Source: Bacillota bacterium
GTDB lineage: Bacteria; Bacillota; Clostridia; Acetivibrionales; DSM-1351
Assembly (NCBI GenBank): GCA_023415305.1
Contig: JAEZKZ010000045.1
Span: 162,832 to 226,831, forward strand
Direction: 5' to 3'
DNA length: 64,000 nucleotides
Positions 61,812 through 64,000 of this stretch are shown here, piece after piece. The notes below the pieces were generated by a model. That model had not been told where the DNA came from. It ran no database searches and worked only from the letters and a program-made list of their open reading frames with translations. Position 1 is the stretch's first letter; each line of letters starts with the position of its first letter. The position numbers and the translations under genes were made by a program.

Positions 61812-62582
61812 TTATCTCCAAACTTCCTTAAGTATTTCTCTAAATAGTGAATTTAAGGCCTCGTAATCTGACTTTTTATCTTTTCTTACAGTTTTTAGAT
61901 ACTGCTCAAAATGCTCGATTTTACTGCTTAGGAAATTAATTATTATTGGACTTTTTGGCTCAATATCAATTTCCAAGCCGGAAGTCTTTTTATCAAGCAG
62001 CTTATAAATTTCATAAATTAAGATGTCATCCAACTGCTGCTCAGCCATAAGCTTGCTAAACTCCATTGGGGGCATGGTATTTTTCTTTTCAATCCACATA
62101 CATGCCAGAACTAGTCTTAATATATAGAAATATTTTTTAATCTTAACCTGGTCTGTATTCATAACGTCATCAAACTTATTTCTGGCTATATGCAGGTAGT
62201 GATAAATTGTTGGAACAGGAGAAAAATAATCAGTCAATAAATCTCTCATTTTTTGAGCCATACTGTATTTCTCAGTATATATAATAGGGGAACTTAGCCA
62301 TTCCAGTAATGTAGGATTCGATTTCTTATAATGAAGCAAGGTCTTCCTGATATCCCAGCCGTTTATATCCAATAGGCTATTAATCGGAACCTCAATAAAG
62401 TCCTTCTTATCTTCAATTGATAAGTACCAATCGGCAGTGTGAGTATAAATAAATCTTACATCATAATCGCTGTCTTGTGATGCAAAGCCCCAGCCCCTAC
62501 TGCCGGATTCAACAGCATATAGGATTTTAATATTGTTTTCCTTTTCTATTGCACTAAGCTTGTTCATGATAACATCTCTCAT
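61812..62582 (-). CDS. RlaP/YcgL-like nucleotidyltransferase, smaller paralogue
   Basis: The 256-residue protein has GSRGWGFASQDSDYDVRFIY near residue 25, the catalytic pattern GS(x)...DxD, and KTLLHYKKSNPTLLEWLSSPI typical of the same superfamily as the next gene. GGGGG before the ATG at 62582 sets the start. The pair may have arisen by divergence of a tandem duplicate or by joint transfer. The substrate (tRNA or another RNA, or a small molecule) is unknown. Confidence 0.78.
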   Translation of the reverse strand: MRDVIMNKLSAIEKENNIKILYAVESGSRGWGFASQDSDYDVRFIYTHTADWYLSIEDKKDFIEVPINSLLDINGWDIRKTLLHYKKSNPTLLEWLSSPIIYTEKYSMAQKMRDLLTDYFSPVPTIYHYLHIARNKFDDVMNTDQVKIKKYFYILRLVLACMWIEKKNTMPPMEFSKLMAEQQLDDILIYEIYKLLDKKTSGLEIDIEPKSPIIINFLSSKIEHFEQYLKTVRKDKKSDYEALNSLFREILKEVWR

Positions 62583-62755
62583 TAGTTTTTCCCCCAATGC
62601 TCGTTTGTTTCAAGTATTTATTTTCTAGATTATAACATACATATTTTTTGAAAAGTTAAAATCAGGAAAGGTTGCAAACTTTTTGTCCATAACTTTATTT
62701 TGTCCGTAGCAAGATTATGGTAGAATTATTGTAAATAAAACGGAAAGAGGCTTAG

Positions 62756-63285
62756 ATGTTTAACGAGTTTATCAAGACAACATAATAAGGGATATACTTA
62801 GAGATTGCTTTCTTTACGGCTATTATTCCAGGGATGGTCTTGAAAATAAAAGAAATGTCAGTTCGAGAAAGGTTAGCTACGAAATTCGGCGTATTCAGCA
62901 GTATATTGAAAGCGAGTATATAAAGTTTGATAAAGACGGCAGATATAAGCTTATGAGCCTGGCCTACGATTTTATGAGACATCCTGATAACTTTTTGGTA
63001 AGTACATATACAACCAAGAGTTTTACCCGAACTGATTTATCGACATATTTTCTTACTCTATTGTATATCATGTCAGAAAATAAACCATGTACATTAAAGT
63101 GTATAGAAGATGGTCTTAACGCTGAGGGATTAGTATCCTTTGATAAAATCAGCAGTAAAACCATTCAAAGAAAGCTCACTGAGATGTGTGAAAGTATTGG
63201 TGTGCTTACTTGTGAAGTCATAAAGAGAACCAAGTACTACGGCATACCCCGGGATATACTCGATACTATACATTTAAAAAGCTAA
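62756..63285 (+). pseudogene. Broken WYL/DeoR-type transcriptional regulator
   Basis: A good SD (GGAAAGAGG) and ATG 62756 give MFNEFIKT, then stops. Read one base out of phase the frame continues from about 62780 as IIRDILRDCFLYGYYSRDGL-like sequence (here IRDILRDCFLYGYYSRDGL) to KTKYYGIPRDIL-like sequence, the helix-turn-helix half of clostridial WYL regulators. It then ends at 63285 without the WYL domain. So there is both an N-terminal frameshift and a C-terminal truncation. It is divergent from the nucleotidyltransferase pair. Confidence 0.65.
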
Positions 63286-63288
63286 GTG

Positions 63289-63468
63289 ATGGATTATGGG
63301 AAGCAGCAAAGAAGTAGAGGATGAAGCCAAAAAAGTATAAATAGAAAACAATTAAAAGACGTTGGAGTGAAACAATGAAATTGCAACTGCTAAATTTGGT
63401 GAAGTCAGTATTGATGTTAAATAAATACATCAAGCAATGGATTATGGGAAGCAATAAAGAATTAGAGG
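63289..63468. repeat. 32-bp direct repeat flanking a decayed stretch
   Basis: 63289-63320 and 63437-63468 match at 29 of 32 positions (core ATGGATTATGGGAAGCA). The second copy leads into the SD of the last gene. The first copy is attached to a closed fragment, so it looks like the remnant of a paralogous gene start or a deletion scar. Confidence 0.7.
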
Positions 63469-63476
63469 TGAAAAGT

Positions 63477-64000
63477 ATGACAATTGATGAAATAAAATCA
63501 ATATATTTCCAATATGACTGTTCATTGTTTGCAATGGCAAGAGAGGACCAAATTGCCTTTGAACAATATAGGGCATTGAAGCTTCCAAAGAAGATTGAAG
63601 CAGAATGGAAGAAAGAATTATTAACCACTTTATTTGAACAACTTAAAGAAATTGGAGATATCGCTATTTTTATGAGAATTGATAATATTATGGAGAATTT
63701 TACAAACAAAGAAAGCCTAATTATTATGAAAAATGCGTTAAATTACATCAGGTTTGATAATTTAAAACAGAAGCTGTGTGTTGCTGAATCTTTGATTGGG
63801 CGAAGTGATATAACTGAGAGAAGCGGTATGATTTTTGGGGCATATGATTTGGGAGAAAAGGAATTAGCTGCAGAGTTCATGAGGAGTACAATTGAATTAC
63901 TGAATAATGAAGCGAATGATGATGAATTAAAGTACAGAAGTGAAAGTGATATGGATGATTGTATAATAATAGACAAGGTATTAAAACTAGGGATACTTAA
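63477..64000 (+). CDS. Hypothetical protein (3' end beyond window)
   Basis: An open frame runs from ATG 63477 (AGAGGTG 6 bases upstream) to the window end, giving at least 174 residues. The sequence (MTIDEIKSIYFQYDCSLFAM, then REDQIAFEQYRALKLPKKIE) is charged and mainly helical, with no membrane segment or signal peptide. I do not recognise the family. The frame stays open back to 63375, but that region is the repeat and lacks an SD. Confidence 0.75.
   Translation, partial: MTIDEIKSIYFQYDCSLFAMAREDQIAFEQYRALKLPKKIEAEWKKELLTTLFEQLKEIGDIAIFMRIDNIMENFTNKESLIIMKNALNYIRFDNLKQKLCVAESLIGRSDITERSGMIFGAYDLGEKELAAEFMRSTIELLNNEANDDELKYRSESDMDDCIIIDKVLKLGIL

Overview
The window looks like chromosome from a low-GC, spore-forming member of the Clostridia. 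The evidence is AT-rich intergenic DNA with strong Shine-Dalgarno (SD) sites, a Spo0E-like sporulation phosphatase, a T-box leader, a glycine riboswitch, a glmS ribozyme and the cdaA-cdaR-glmM neighbourhood. The gene set resembles Ruminiclostridium and related cellulolytic clostridia, but that placement is inference. I see no rRNA, tRNA, CRISPR array, phage genes or transposase.

Layout. 0-4.4 kb: 3' part of a tryptophanase, an amino-acid permease, RidA and sigma-54. 4.5-9.8 kb: a MoxR ATPase / DUF58 / DUF4129 operon, facing a secreted phosphodiester-glycosidase-like protein. 10-13.8 kb: a TrmB-type regulator, lysA and ddh (end of lysine synthesis). 14-16.7 kb (minus): serC-serA behind a tandem glycine riboswitch and a near-consensus promoter. 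16.7-21.6 kb: a MarR regulator divergent from a heterodimeric ABC exporter. 21.9-27.4 kb: three signalling proteins. 27.8-38.6 kb: urtABCDE, then ureABCEFGD, a complete urea uptake and nickel-urease pathway. 38.7-43.5 kb: DUF1015, PRC-barrel, AI-2E and small membrane proteins. 42.9-46.4 kb: a T-box, a small membrane protein and valS. 46.5-50.6 kb: a decayed tag gene, a cysteine-desulfurase-like enzyme, nadE and a 33-residue peptide. 50.8-59.8 kb: cdaA-cdaR, an FAD protein, glmM and glmS (c-di-AMP and amino-sugar synthesis). 59.9-64 kb: an XRE regulator, a Spo0E-like protein, two tandem nucleotidyltransferases, a broken WYL-type regulator and a partial unknown gene.

The most unusual content is intergenic. 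At least four dispersed repeat families recur. Family A (four copies, before ddh, urtE, ureE and valS) is a two-hairpin leader that carries the SD site and sometimes an upstream in-frame ATG. Family B (two copies, before ureA and ureF) has the same logic with a different fold. Family C (about 270 bp, two full copies plus fragments) is flanked by a 31-bp motif. Family D (two copies) is a large hairpin. One C copy supplies the stop codon of a histidine kinase and one D copy supplies the last codons of ureD, so these elements appear to have inserted into gene ends. The urease cluster is studded with them: almost every gene junction that is not tightly coupled carries one. Two long hairpins with a nearly identical tip, one inside a gene and one acting as the glmM terminator, may be a fifth family.
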